Shown here one piece after another: positions 24,619 to 33,656 of a stretch of DNA of 64,000 bases. The first letter of the stretch is position 1, and every line of letters begins with the position of its first letter. The notes beneath the pieces were generated by a model that saw only the letters and a list, made by a program, of their open reading frames with translations, was not told where the DNA came from and did not search any database. Location of the stretch: positions 372,001 through 436,000 of the forward strand of contig CAWFFB010000014.1 of assembly GCA_963814975.1 (NCBI GenBank), given 5' to 3'. This DNA is from CAVUXJ01 sp963814975. Its GTDB lineage: Bacteria; Acidobacteriota; Vicinamibacteria; Vicinamibacterales; CAVVIG01. Both the position numbers and the translations under genes were made by a program.

Positions 24619-25278
24619 GTGCACCTCCGTTCGGCGCGGACGTACGCCAGAGGCGTCATTATCATCCAGTATGTGAGAGCGACCAGCATTCGCGCGCAAG
24701 ATGGCGGTTTCTCGGCTTGGCGACGCCAGCGCTTGACCGTCGATCGGGAAACGCCCAGCGTACGCGCTGCGTCGTCAGCAGACAACCCGGCGACCGTCTG
24801 GAGCCGTTCGACTGGTACCCGTGCCTCTCGGTCGTCCGAGTCGGCGACCTTGCGTCCTTGGCCCGCTGGAGGCCCGCCATGACTCGTTCTCGATGCGCTC
24901 ACGCTCGAACTCGGCGATGGCCCCGAGGATGTGCATCTGGAGTTTCCCGGCCGGGGTTGTCGCGTCGATGCCCTCGGCCAGGCTGACGAACGCGACCCCC
25001 AGCGCCTGCAGTTCTTCCAGCAGGGTGATCAGGTGCTTCAGATTGCGACCCAAGCGGTCCAGGCGCCAGCACACGACCACGTCGAACCGTCGGCGCCGGG
25101 CATCGGCCAGGAGCTGGTCGAGTGCCGGCCGGCGATCCTTCGCTCCTGACACACCGCGATCGACGTACTCGACCGCCGCTGCCCAGCCTCGCGCGCCTGC
25201 GTACCGCCGCAGCTCCTGGAGCTGGTTCTCCGGTTCCTGATCGACCGTCGAGACGCGGGCATAGATAGCCGCCCTCAT
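24615..25278 (-). pseudogene. Serine recombinase (resolvase/invertase family), frameshifted
   Basis: The catalytic domain starts MRAAIYARVSTVDQ with the nucleophile Ser in YARVST. It goes on through DRGVSGAKDRRPALDQLL, VVCWRLDRLGRN and AEFERERI. The C-terminal part then changes frame twice; QGRKVADS and the helix-turn-helix SADDAARTLGVSRSTVKRWRRQ (in part) are recognisable. The last frame ends in a TGA overlapping the next gene. Length when corrected is about 221 residues. It is a mobile-element recombinase, either decayed or mis-assembled. Confidence 0.75.
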
Positions 25279-25405
25279 GACGGCGCCTCAGTCTCGGGCG
25301 GCCCGGATTGATCGGAGATCGGCGAATAAGATCGGATGGACTCATGGTCCCTCCTGAAGGGAGGGCCAACGGTGCCTGCTAGACTGGCAGGAGCCGTCAG
25401 CCAAG

Positions 25406-25646
25406 TTAGCGTTGGTTGCCGGTTAGGGGCGTTCGCGTGTTATCACACGCGGGCGTCCCGAATCTACGCGCGCTTCCGTTTCGGTGCGCGCGTCTACGGG
25501 TCTCGGTCTTCAGTACTCCTTTCTCCGTCAAGTACATCGCCAGCGCCCGCCGGATGCTTTCGGCCTCGGGGGTCCCGTGCTCGGCTTTCAGCGGCTTTGA
25601 GCCCGGCGAGGAGTTCCTCAGAGATAAAGAGCGACACTCGACGCAT
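25406..25646 (-). pseudogene. Ribbon-helix-helix protein, frameshifted
   Basis: From the ATG at 25646 the frame reads MRRVSLFISEELLAGLKA, the beta strand and first helix of a CopG/RHH fold. After one frame change it reads HGTPEAESIRRALAMYLTEKG, the second helix, and ends at 25406. Such short proteins are DNA-binding repressors or antitoxins. No toxin gene is recognisable next to it. A single indel accounts for the break. Confidence 0.5.
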
Positions 25647-25950
25647 ATGACACATCAGTATATGCCTATCGCTGCTTATCGTCAAGACGAAGACAACACG
25701 AATCGCGCGGCCACGGTGCCCTCTGCGCCTCACTCACGTCGCGACACGGAGCGCCGGCGCTCGTCGAGTCTTCGACCGTCGTCGCGTCAGACTGACATCC
25801 TGGGCGCGCGAGTTCGCCGTCGGATCGCGAAAGGGGCGGCACCCCGTCGGAGAATTTTGTAAAGTTCTGGTTTGCCCAGCTAGTCGCAGGTTTCAGGGGT
25901 GACCCGGCGGATGACGATGATGACTCCGGGACGCGAAGAAACCGAAAGGA
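25647..25950 (+). other. Intergenic region without a recognised gene
   Basis: About 300 bases upstream of the RHH gene and downstream of the beta-helix gene. The base composition is mixed and no open frame resembles a known protein. A promoter for the RHH gene would lie here. Confidence 0.5.
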
Positions 25951-27588
25951 TTAGTACGGCCATGGCAGCGTCCCGATCGCCCCGTTCAGTTCGGTGTTGA
26001 TCGCCCGAGCCTGGCTGATGGTGGTCAAGAAACCCTTGTCGGTCCACCATCCGGACAGATTGGCATTGCGCACCGGCTGATAGGTGTTGGAGTCGATGAA
26101 GAGGTTCGAGTATGTGATCCCTGCGGACCTTGTCACGCCTCCCGGCCGGTCGCCATAGGGGTTGATGCAGCTATTCAACGTCCAATCCTTGAACAGGTTG
26201 TGATGGATCGAGACGTCGTGCAGCGCATACTGGTTCACGGAGCCGGAACGGCCGACCCAGTCGGAGAGCCGCATGCACTCCCGGTTCCCCACTAACAGAT
26301 TGTTGCGGACCTCGACACCCGAGCTGTTGCTGACCGCCACACCCTCAGCGGCATTGTTCACAATTACGTTATTCTCGACCAGCGCGGACCCCCAGTTTAG
26401 TTCCAGATGGAGCCCGCGGCCTGGCGAGATGCCTGGATTCGAGTGATTGTCGTGAAAGTAGCTGTTGCGCACCGCGTAGTTGAAGTTGTCGGCGTCGAAC
26501 CACAGACCGGGACCGTTGTTCTCGTAGCTCTCCATGTTGTCGACTACCGTCCCTTTTGAGCCCATGATCTTGATGACGCTCGACGAGCTAGAAAGCCCGC
26601 TCCTATCATCCAACGATTGCGGGTTCGTAAAGTTCCCACGAAGAACCACGTCGGTCAGACGCAGCCCGCTGATACCGACAAAACGGGAATCGGTCGGGCT
26701 CGTCGCCCCGTTGCCCTTGCCAAACGCGACCAGCGCATGAATGTAGTTGTACTGGAAGGTGCTCTTCGTGACGGTGACGCTATCGTCTACGATTATCAGC
26801 CCATTCCGTCCCGCCCGGTCGAACAGGCAGTCTTCGATTCGCCACCCGAGCCCCGCACGGACCGCCGCCGCGGCGTACTCGGTGCTGTGGGGATCGGCGT
26901 AGTCCCGGAAGATGAGGCCCTTCACGGTGATATAGAACTGGCCCCCGGTTGACCGCTTGCCTCCAAACCACGCGGCCGGCTGAAAGGTGTATCGACCACC
27001 CGTGAGCAAGACGCCGCCTCGGTTCTCGGCTTGAAACACGATAGGCTTATCGGATGCGCCCGAGTTGCGCACGACGATCGACTCCTGATACGTGCCGTTG
27101 CGAATCGTTACGACGTCTCCGGCAACCGCCACCTGGGCGGCCTTGTTGATGGTGCGGAAAGGAGCAACGCTCGTCCCCGCATGGGTGTCGCTGCCGGTGG
27201 TCGCCACGTAGTACGTGATCCGGCCCAGCGTCGGCCGCGACCATGTGTACGGCGTGACGCCGAAGCCGCGGGGACGGATGCCGACCATAACGGCGCCGAA
27301 GTCTGTCGCCGACGCTATGATTGACGATGATGTCTGAGCGTCCCTCATATAGCAATGTTTCCACTTACCGGGCAACGGATCGCCGAACACCGCATTGGTG
27401 CAGGCAGTTCCGCCAGTGAGGGTCTTGTAGCTGTACGAGCCATTCGCGCCGTATTGCACCTCCTTCGTGCCGGTGAACGCGCACAATCCACCCTCATTCG
27501 CGCAAAAGGTCCAATCTGACTGAGCATTCACCCCTAACGAGAGGATCAACGCGATGAAAACAAGGACAAACGAGGCGAGATGGATCAT
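25951..27588 (-). CDS. Secreted right-handed beta-helix protein (pectate-lyase-like)
   Basis: A 545-residue secreted protein. The signal peptide covers residues 1-23 (ends GVNAQ). A Cys-containing N-terminal domain (WTFCANEGGLCAF, GGTACTNAVFG, WKHCYMR) precedes a DUF1565-like opening YYVATTGSDTHAGTS. About 300 residues of parallel beta-helix coils follow, with repeats such as IVVRNSG, VENNVIVNN, VEVRNNLLVGN and VSIHHNLFKDW. Such folds bind or cleave polysaccharides; catalytic residues cannot be assigned. The ATG at 27588 has GGGAG upstream. It appears lower in GC than the LPS genes and sits within the accessory region. Confidence 0.8.
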   Translation of the reverse strand: MIHLASFVLVFIALILSLGVNAQSDWTFCANEGGLCAFTGTKEVQYGANGSYSYKTLTGGTACTNAVFGDPLPGKWKHCYMRDAQTSSSIIASATDFGAVMVGIRPRGFGVTPYTWSRPTLGRITYYVATTGSDTHAGTSVAPFRTINKAAQVAVAGDVVTIRNGTYQESIVVRNSGASDKPIVFQAENRGGVLLTGGRYTFQPAAWFGGKRSTGGQFYITVKGLIFRDYADPHSTEYAAAAVRAGLGWRIEDCLFDRAGRNGLIIVDDSVTVTKSTFQYNYIHALVAFGKGNGATSPTDSRFVGISGLRLTDVVLRGNFTNPQSLDDRSGLSSSSSVIKIMGSKGTVVDNMESYENNGPGLWFDADNFNYAVRNSYFHDNHSNPGISPGRGLHLELNWGSALVENNVIVNNAAEGVAVSNSSGVEVRNNLLVGNRECMRLSDWVGRSGSVNQYALHDVSIHHNLFKDWTLNSCINPYGDRPGGVTRSAGITYSNLFIDSNTYQPVRNANLSGWWTDKGFLTTISQARAINTELNGAIGTLPWPY

Positions 27589-28172
27589 CGTGTGTGCTCC
27601 CGGTGGTGACATCAGAGACGTCCAGTTCCCGCTCTGTCGGTACCTTCAGGCGCGCTAGCACAAAAGGCGACCGTTATGTGTCCGTTAGCCAGGTGACTAC
27701 TCGCACGCGGGGTGGGGCGGTAGCAACTAAGCGGAAAGTCCCACTCGTGTGTCAGGCGACATCAAAGACCATAACCTAGCCTAGCCTAGTGTCCCGTACC
27801 CTGACTGTCGTCCAGAGTACATCGCGGCGTACGAGCAGATGGCAAACCTCGCGACCAAGGCAGGTGTGGAAGGCACACAGCGGCTCAAACTCCATACGCG
27901 ACTGATCGCGCTCACTAGTGTCGTGTCTCAGAAAAAGCCTGGTGACGCAGCGCCAGGATTTCGAGTCGCAGCGCCGTCCGAGCCCGATTCGACAGTCGCA
28001 GGTCCGGAGCAATGAAGTGAGGATCGCCAGCTTCGGCAGGAAGCTAATCGGTGAATGCCGACAGTATCAATTCCGATCACGGGTACCGAGTTTTTCAGCA
28101 GGGACAGCAGGATAATGGGGTCGGTGGAAATCAAAGGCGCCCGCCAACGACACGGCATCCTGGAGGTTTGTG
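27589..28172 (+). other. Intergenic region without a convincing gene
   Basis: About 580 bases between the divergent beta-helix and VOC genes. No protein family was recognised. It holds a short CTAGC tandem near 27775-27788, CTAGTGTC words at about 27785 and 27914 that recall the one at 9162, and TTTTTCAGCAGGG near 28090. It could be the remains of a small mobile element. Confidence 0.5.
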
Positions 28173-28733
28173 ATGCGGGATAAGATCGACAAGCTGCTCA
28201 CCGCGTACGACGAAAAGCGAATCAGCCGGCGCCATCTGATCGGCGCGCTGCTGATGGTCTCGGCGACTGGACCCCTGGCCGTCGACGCCGGTCAGCAGAA
28301 ACCTGCAGTGAATCTAACAGACACGCCGCCGCCGGGTAATGCGCTATTCCGCGGCCGCATCGTCAACCACGTGACCCTCAGAGTCAAGAACGTGGACGAT
28401 TCGCGGCGCTTCTATCAGGAACTCCTTGGCGCGAGCGTCCTGCTCGACGGCCGCACGTCAGAACAGACCGGCGCTATCGACCTCCTGCTCGGCGAGAGCT
28501 TCGTCACCGTCTCCGGCGGCCGCGGAGCGGCTGGCATCGATCATTTCGCGATCGGGCTCGATCCGTGGCCCGGCGCCGACCGCGCGCTCGAGACCGTGCA
28601 AAGGCGTTTTCCGAAAAGCGAGGCCAGAGTCAATCAGAATCAGTTCTCGAAAGCCGCGGAAGTCAGAAGCGTGATGTTGAAGGATCCCGACGGGATCAAC
28701 GTCCAGTTGGGCAGCGTGAAGTACCAGCTCTGA
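28173..28733 (+). CDS. Exported VOC (glyoxalase/dioxygenase-fold) protein
   Basis: A 186-residue protein. The N-terminus has SRRHLIGALLMVSATGP, a Tat-like twin-arginine signal, followed by a linker. The VOC domain spans residues about 65-186: VNHVTLRVKNVDDSRRFYQELLG (in part), GIDHFAIGLD and LKDPDGINVQL. These give the His and Glu/Asp positions of the metal site. Members are dioxygenases, glyoxalases or binding proteins. GGAGG lies six bases before the ATG at 28173; a GTG three bases earlier is also possible. Confidence 0.75.
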   Translation: MRDKIDKLLTAYDEKRISRRHLIGALLMVSATGPLAVDAGQQKPAVNLTDTPPPGNALFRGRIVNHVTLRVKNVDDSRRFYQELLGASVLLDGRTSEQTGAIDLLLGESFVTVSGGRGAAGIDHFAIGLDPWPGADRALETVQRRFPKSEARVNQNQFSKAAEVRSVMLKDPDGINVQLGSVKYQL

Positions 28734-29208
28734 GCTGTAGCCTACGACACCAGTGATCGTCACGCCGTACAAGGCTGATCATCGAGCTTCTAAACGGTCG
28801 CAGGTTCGAATCCGACAGGTATTTCGCGGACTGACCCGTTCGCGCGTCAGGCCGGCCTTCCACGTCCGAACGCGGCTGGCGTGATCGGAAGTTATTTCGC
28901 CAACATGAATACGTTTGGAGGGGCACGGTCGGCGCGACTAACAAATCGGCGGCCATGAGCGGCTCTGAACTTTCACGAGGCGCTGATGAGGTAGTTGCGG
29001 AAATCGTCCAGTGGGGTGAGCCTCTCGCTCCCGTGTCTCCTGGCAAGAGTCGGTGGTGCAATCTGGTGCATGCCCGCAACGGCATCGATGCCAGCGGTGG
29101 CTTTGCGGAATCGGTAACTTGCAGAATCTGAAGAGTCTTGTCCGGGCTGAACCCGACCTATGCGTCTCACGCCGCGCTGATGAGGTAGTTGCGAAAGTCG
29201 TCCCAGAC
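28734..29208. other. Remnant region with repeats and a tRNA-like fragment
   Basis: No intact gene. At about 28783-28820 the sequence resembles the 3' half of a tRNA (CTTCTAAA followed by GGTTCGAATCC). A 32-base direct repeat occurs at 28981-29012 and 29175-29206 with a few differences. Each copy, read on the minus strand, ends an open frame with the residues DDFRNYLISA and a stop, so they may be two copies of the same gene end. Confidence 0.45.
28981..29206. repeat. 32-base direct repeat pair
   Basis: CGCTGATGAGGTAGTTGCG begins both copies (28981-29012 and 29175-29206). The rest differs at three or so positions. The second copy runs into the candidate att site at 29209. Confidence 0.7.
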
Positions 29209-29222
29209 ACCCCGCCAACTAA
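29209..29222 (+). repeat. Second copy of the tRNA-Asp 3'-end repeat (candidate att site)
   Basis: ACCCCGCCAACTAA is identical to 23442-23455. The bases just before it (AGTCGTCCCAGAC) loosely resemble the end of tRNA-Asp. The second integrase remnant begins immediately to its right, truncated at this point. Confidence 0.6.
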
Positions 29223-29655
29223 GTGACATGCGTTGTGATCAGATCCTTGTGACCGGCCAGTTCTTGGATTGCCCGTGCCGGTGCCCCACGCATCGCCAGA
29301 TGCGGGCAGAACGTATGTCGCAGGCGATGTACCCCGCTCTCGCTGAGCCGCGCACGCCGCGCCGGCCGTTCAACGTAATGCTTCACGACATCCGCGGAGA
29401 GCGTCGCGCTGTTCCGACATAACACGCGAGGCGACCGCACATGGCGATGTTCGCGGAGAGCGGTCGCGAGGCGAACGGTCATCGGCACGTACCGGAGGCG
29501 CCCGCCTTTCGGTGCCCGTCACGTGGCCCTTCCACTCGGATCGCTGGACGCAGATCTGCCGTTTCGCAAGATCCACGTCGTGCCACTCCAAGGCCATCAT
29601 TTCACCGCATCGAAGTCCGGCCTCTCCGCCGAGCAGCACAATCAAGAGCGCGTTG
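29223..29655 (-). pseudogene. Second integrase remnant, truncated at both ends
   Basis: A close relative of the integrase at 23475. LLIVLLGGEAGLRCGEMMALEW, the catalytic Arg segment (in part), is in one frame, and HRLRHTFCPHLAMRG and QELAGHKDLITT in another. It lacks the catalytic Tyr because the sequence ends at the att-like repeat, and it lacks everything before the Arg segment. It is a recombination or deletion scar rather than a working gene. Confidence 0.7.
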
Positions 29656-29689
29656 GGTTCGGTTGCTGCGGCGACCACCAGTTGTCCTC

Positions 29690-29899
29690 GCGGGCACCAC
29701 CGTTGCCCCTGCATCCGTCGCAAACGTGACCGTCAACCTGCCGATTGGACGCTCGGTCGTGGTCACGGGCCTCATTCGCAATTTGTTCGACGCGCGCTAC
29801 GCCGACCCGGCGTCGGCCGAACAACGGGGCGATTCGATCGAGCAGAACGGGCGGACGTTGCTAGTCGGACTTCGATGGTCGTTCTGGAATGCCAAGTGA
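29690..29899 (+). pseudogene. C-terminal fragment of a TonB-dependent receptor
   Basis: About 68 residues match the end of an outer-membrane receptor: VTVNLPIGRSVVVTGLIRNLFDARY (in part), then QNGRTLLVGLRWSF, a final beta strand ending in an aromatic residue. The N-terminal plug and most of the barrel are missing, cut off where the integrase remnant begins. The following YfiR-like fragment is a common partner of such receptors. Confidence 0.6.
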
Positions 29900-29902
29900 C
29901 AT

Positions 29903-30130
29903 GTGCTCGTCGCACCCGGCGCAGCGTCGGGCGCGGTCCTGACGGCCATCGTCTTGATCGGCGTACCGGCGGCGACTCAGTCGGCGTCGCCGCCGGGGTT
30001 CAAAGCGGCGTACCTGTTCAACCTCGCGCAGTTTGTCGAGTGGCTGGCCGATGCGGTGCCGGCCGGCGCCGCTGGCCTTGTGCATTGTCAACGAGGGCGC
30101 CGTCGCGGGCGCGCTCGAACCAGACGGTAG
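29903..30130 (+). pseudogene. N-terminal fragment of a YfiR (DUF4154) periplasmic protein
   Basis: From the GTG at 29903 a signal peptide leads to PPGFKAAYLFNLAQFVEWLADAVPAGA (in part), the N-terminal signature of YfiR/DUF4154. LALCIVNEGAVAGALE then follows in another frame, and the homology ends soon after. It directly follows the TonB receptor fragment, an arrangement seen intact in related bacteria. It is probably a remnant. Confidence 0.6.
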
Positions 30131-30279
30131 GGGCCGGACCGAGTGCTGGTCGATGAACGCGACCATCACTTGGATTCTGACCAACAAGCCTGCGGCAAGC
30201 ATCTTGCTGGGCTACAGACCCGACAAACCTCAGACGAATCTGACCGGCGTCAGACGCGCGACGACGATGGAGGACAGAA

Positions 30280-31323
30280 ATGGGGCGACGCGGTGGCAGG
30301 TCGATCTTTTCACTTGTGAGAATTGGAGTGGCTGCCCTCGGCCTTGCGGTCTTCGGAAGTGCGGGTGCGGCATACGGTCAGGACGTAGTGATCACGACCA
30401 GCGGCGACAGGCTGGTAGGCGAGATCAAGAGGGTCGAAAGGGACGTCTTAACTCTCGAGACCGCCTATTCGGACACCGACTTCAAGATCGAGTGGGAAAA
30501 TGTCGCCGCCATCGAAAGCAAACGGCAGTTCCTGGTGGAGACATTCGACGGAAGGCGTCTGTCGGGCTCGTTGGGCCTCGACCCGGACAAGAAGCCAATC
30601 GTGCAGATCGCCGGGACGGGTGTGCCGCTGGCGGAGGTGTCGGTGGTGCAGCCGTTCGAGCGGACGTTCTGGTCGCGATGGGACACGGCGCTGGACTTCG
30701 GCTACAGCATGACGCGAACCAACTCCGCGAAACAGCTCTCGCTCGGGACGAACACTTCTTACCGGGACGAGCGCTATGTCGACGTCATCTTCGCCAACGT
30801 CTTCAGGAGCTCGCAGGAGAACGCTCCCGAGACCGAGCGTTGGGATCTTGGCAATGACTTCCGCCGCCTGCTTGGCAACCGGTGGTACGTCAACACCACC
30901 CAGGACTTTCTGAACAGCGAAGAACAAGGGCTGAATCTGCGGACGACGATTGGTGGCGGCGGCGGGCGATACGTGCTGCGGTCGGCGTCGCAGTACTTGG
31001 CACTGGGCGGGGGACTGGCGTGGACCAATGAGAAATACACGGACCCGGGGCTACCCTCGAAGGACTCGGCAGAGGCCTATCTTGGAGCCGAGTTCATGAC
31101 CGAGAAGCTGAAGATCACCGACCTCATCACCCGGCTCACGTACTATCCCAGTCTGACGATTTCCGACCGGTACCGCCTCACCTATCGGTTCGATCTGGAC
31201 TTCAACTTACCGGGAGACTGGTATTTCCGATTCGGGCTCTTCGACAACTACGACAGCCGGCCGCCCGAGGGATTTTCCTCGAACGACTACGGCTGGTCGA
31301 ACGCCTTCGGCTTCAAGTTCTGA
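30280..31323 (+). CDS. DUF481 outer-membrane protein
   Basis: A 347-residue exported protein. The signal peptide is residues about 10-34 (ends AAYGQ). Next comes a small beta domain (DVVITTSGDRLVGEIKRVERDVLTLET in part) of the kind that precedes DUF481. A beta-barrel with alternating aromatic strands ends in FGFKF, with a C-terminal Phe typical of outer-membrane barrels. GGAGGACA lies upstream of the ATG. The function of DUF481 proteins is not known; some respond to acid or salt. Confidence 0.8.
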   Translation: MGRRGGRSIFSLVRIGVAALGLAVFGSAGAAYGQDVVITTSGDRLVGEIKRVERDVLTLETAYSDTDFKIEWENVAAIESKRQFLVETFDGRRLSGSLGLDPDKKPIVQIAGTGVPLAEVSVVQPFERTFWSRWDTALDFGYSMTRTNSAKQLSLGTNTSYRDERYVDVIFANVFRSSQENAPETERWDLGNDFRRLLGNRWYVNTTQDFLNSEEQGLNLRTTIGGGGGRYVLRSASQYLALGGGLAWTNEKYTDPGLPSKDSAEAYLGAEFMTEKLKITDLITRLTYYPSLTISDRYRLTYRFDLDFNLPGDWYFRFGLFDNYDSRPPEGFSSNDYGWSNAFGFKF

Positions 31324-31525
31324 GGCTGACGCCCGCCGATCGATCCTCCTAAAACCGGGAATGCGGGCAAGCACCATGTCTTCGCGGAAGATATAGATTC
31401 TTTCCAGGGATTCGCCATTATGGCGCGAACGGGGAGGCGCGCCTGCGATGCCGTTCGTTATTCGGAACTCGCCGGGCGAATGGAGTGGGTTGCACATCCA
31501 ACGCCCAGCGTGAACTCGTGGGGTG

Positions 31526-32092
31526 CTACTTCGCAGACCTGCCCGTCACGACCACCGTCGTCGAGAACTCGGCTTTGGGCTGTTCGACGATCTTGGTGGC
31601 CGACACCCTCATACCCTTTTTCAGATCTTTGACGGTCGCCGGTTTGCCCTCCACCACGAACTGGACCGACGGCGGCACGGTGTAGTCGCGGGTCTCTCCA
31701 TTCTCGAGGGTCAGGACGACGTAGTCGCCGGAGACGTACCAGACGGTGCCATTGGTCACGGTCGTGGTGCGCTCAGTCACGGGTTGGGTGGTCGTGATGA
31801 CGGTCGCCGTCAGGACAACGCCAGGTTTGAGGTCGCTAAGCAGTTTGGGCTGACCGTCGATGAAGAACTGGCGGCCGGGCGGAACATTGAAGAACTGGTA
31901 GTACCCTTTTGGTTCCATCCTGGCCAGGAGCCAATTGCCCTCGACTGCCACGACGGTTCCAGTCACGCTGGTCGCCTCGGACACTTGCTTGGCGCCGGGG
32001 GTCTTTTGCGTTGTGGTGGTTTGTGCGTCCACCATGCCTGCGGTGATGCTGAAAACAGCCAGGGCAGCGATAGTGATGCGTCGCGTTGTCAT
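31526..32092 (-). CDS. Exported protein with a duplicated small beta domain
   Basis: A 188-residue protein with signal peptide (residues 1-23, ends MVDAQ). Two similar halves follow: residues about 42-105 (VTGTVVAVEGNWLLARM, QFFIDGQPKLLSDLKPGVVL) and about 110-175 (NGTVWYVSGDYVVLTLENGE, QFVVEGKPATVKDLKKGMRV). Each looks like a small SH3-like or OB-like barrel. I do not know the family. AAGGAG precedes the ATG. It stands alone between the DUF481 gene and integrase debris. Confidence 0.7.
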   Translation of the reverse strand: MTTRRITIAALAVFSITAGMVDAQTTTTQKTPGAKQVSEATSVTGTVVAVEGNWLLARMEPKGYYQFFNVPPGRQFFIDGQPKLLSDLKPGVVLTATVITTTQPVTERTTTVTNGTVWYVSGDYVVLTLENGETRDYTVPPSVQFVVEGKPATVKDLKKGMRVSATKIVEQPKAEFSTTVVVTGRSAK

Positions 32093-33032
32093 GTGTTCTC
32101 CTTGTTGCGCTCTTGCGTTGTTTGCGCTCTTGCCAACTGTCGAATGTTTCGACAGAGAAGAAGAGCGGGTTGCGAACTAGAGGAGTCTGACCTGTCGCCA
32201 AGTCGACAGCTGACCCGACGCGTTGAGCCAGAGCACCGTAGGTCTGCCGAGGAAGCCGGCATAAGACGCCTTCTGAGGAGCATCAGACGTGCCATGTGTT
32301 GGATGATCACGTCGAGGCAGCCGTTCAAGCTCATCCATTCCACCGCCTTCTTCAGCACAGTCCTCAAGCCAATGAGCACGTTGTTGACGGTCTTCGGCGC
32401 TCGATCTGCCAGCGTCAGCGTCGGCCGCTGCACCTGTTCAACATGCGCAATTCGAGCGCATCCCACACCCGCACCGGGTACAGGAGACGGGCGCGCGACC
32501 ATCCGGGTTCACGACTCCTCCACGTCACCGGATGGTCCGCCGAAATATCGGAGGCGCAAGGGCGTACATAGCGTTTTCTTCTCGATTCGGCGTGCGGCGG
32601 TGGCGGCGATAGTGCGTGCGCCTGCCGCTCACCTGCGAGTCGACTCGGTGACTTCGAGACCGCGTTCGGCCTCTGGAGCGAAGGGCACCGGCGCGACGAG
32701 TCGCGCCCGGTTCTGGCCGATGCGGGCATATGGCCGGGACCGAGCGCGATCGCGGTGATTTCAACGGTCGTGGGCCTGCCGACGAGGTCGCCACGGCCGG
32801 ATTTTCCTACCGACCCGCACCCGCCAGACCAAGGCATGTTCTTCGACTTCGATCACGCGCTCGTTCGCGGGCTGTGTACGACGGGAAATCCCCATGCAGC
32901 GCCACGCGCCCGACGCCGGAGACGCCGGCGATCGCCGGCCTGTCTGGGCCAGCGTGCGCCTGTGCGCGATTTCGTAGATCTGGGTGCGGGACCGAGAGGG
33001 CAGAAGCAGCCCCGGCCGACGCGTCTGGCAGC
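32093..33032. other. Region without an intact gene
   Basis: 940 bases. The only recognisable part is the integrase N-terminal remnant near 32290-32430. Long open frames exist on both strands but have no family resemblance and look like the chance frames of high-GC DNA. Confidence 0.5.
32290..32430 (-). pseudogene. Integrase N-terminal domain remnant
   Basis: On the minus strand the residues LADRAPKTVNNVLIGLRTVL and KKAVEWM match the SAM-like core-binding domain of tyrosine recombinases, just before the part kept in the 23475 and 29223 remnants. Nothing of the catalytic domain follows. It may be the missing front of the second remnant, separated by 2.6 kb, or a third copy. Confidence 0.5.
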
Positions 33033-33656
33033 CTATCGAATGACCACCGCAGCGCCAAGCGACCAGCGGTTGCCAATCACATCCTGGATGAGCCCCTGGC
33101 TGGACTGCAAGTCGCCCATGGCGAGGGCGTGCTGTGTGCCGAACACCTGCAGGCCGAGACGACCGGTGGGCCGGAAGGCCCATCCGGCGCCGATGATCAC
33201 GGACAGGGCCTTCTCGTTGAACGAGTCCGAACCGAGGACGTCCACCCAGTTCCGGACGAACGCCATCCCGGCGCCGCCTTTCACGAAGAACCCCTGCGAG
33301 GCCCAGGGCCTGAACTGCACCACGGCATCGAAGTGCGTCGTGCGGATGTTTCCCTCCGCGGTGTCGATCGGCATCCAGTACACTTCGGCCCCGACGTCCA
33401 TGCGAGGATTAGCACGATATCCGACATCCACCAGCACGGCGCCAGCGTGGCGGTACGGGTAGTCCTCCTCGCAGGTCTGACAATCGCCGCGCATGGTCGC
33501 GGTCGCGCCGCCGGCCACAAGCCACACGTTCGAGGCGCCGCCGGCCGGGGCCGGCTGGCTCGATGGTGCCTGCGGCGCTGCCTGAGCGAACGCCAGGGCC
33601 GGGGCAAGCGCGAGCGCGCAAAGGCCGAGCACCCACGTGCGCATCGAGAAGCTCAT
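33033..33656 (-). CDS. Small outer-membrane beta-barrel-like protein
   Basis: A 207-residue exported protein. The signal peptide ends near ALAFAQ. A Pro/Ala linker follows, then alternating strands: VWLVAGGATATM, GAVLVDVGYRANPRMDVGAEVYWM (in part), VVQFRPWASQGFFVKGGAGMAF and RWSLGAAVVIR. These suggest an eight-stranded barrel. Two close cysteines (CQTC) lie in the first loop. The ATG at 33656 overlaps the stop of the DUF3943 gene (ATGA), so they form an operon. The function is unknown. Confidence 0.7.
   Translation of the reverse strand: MSFSMRTWVLGLCALALAPALAFAQAAPQAPSSQPAPAGGASNVWLVAGGATATMRGDCQTCEEDYPYRHAGAVLVDVGYRANPRMDVGAEVYWMPIDTAEGNIRTTHFDAVVQFRPWASQGFFVKGGAGMAFVRNWVDVLGSDSFNEKALSVIIGAGWAFRPTGRLGLQVFGTQHALAMGDLQSSQGLIQDVIGNRWSLGAAVVIR

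Noticed and set aside
25406..25646. Toxin-antitoxin pair with the RHH protein as antitoxin
   Set aside because: No toxin-like frame was found on either side.
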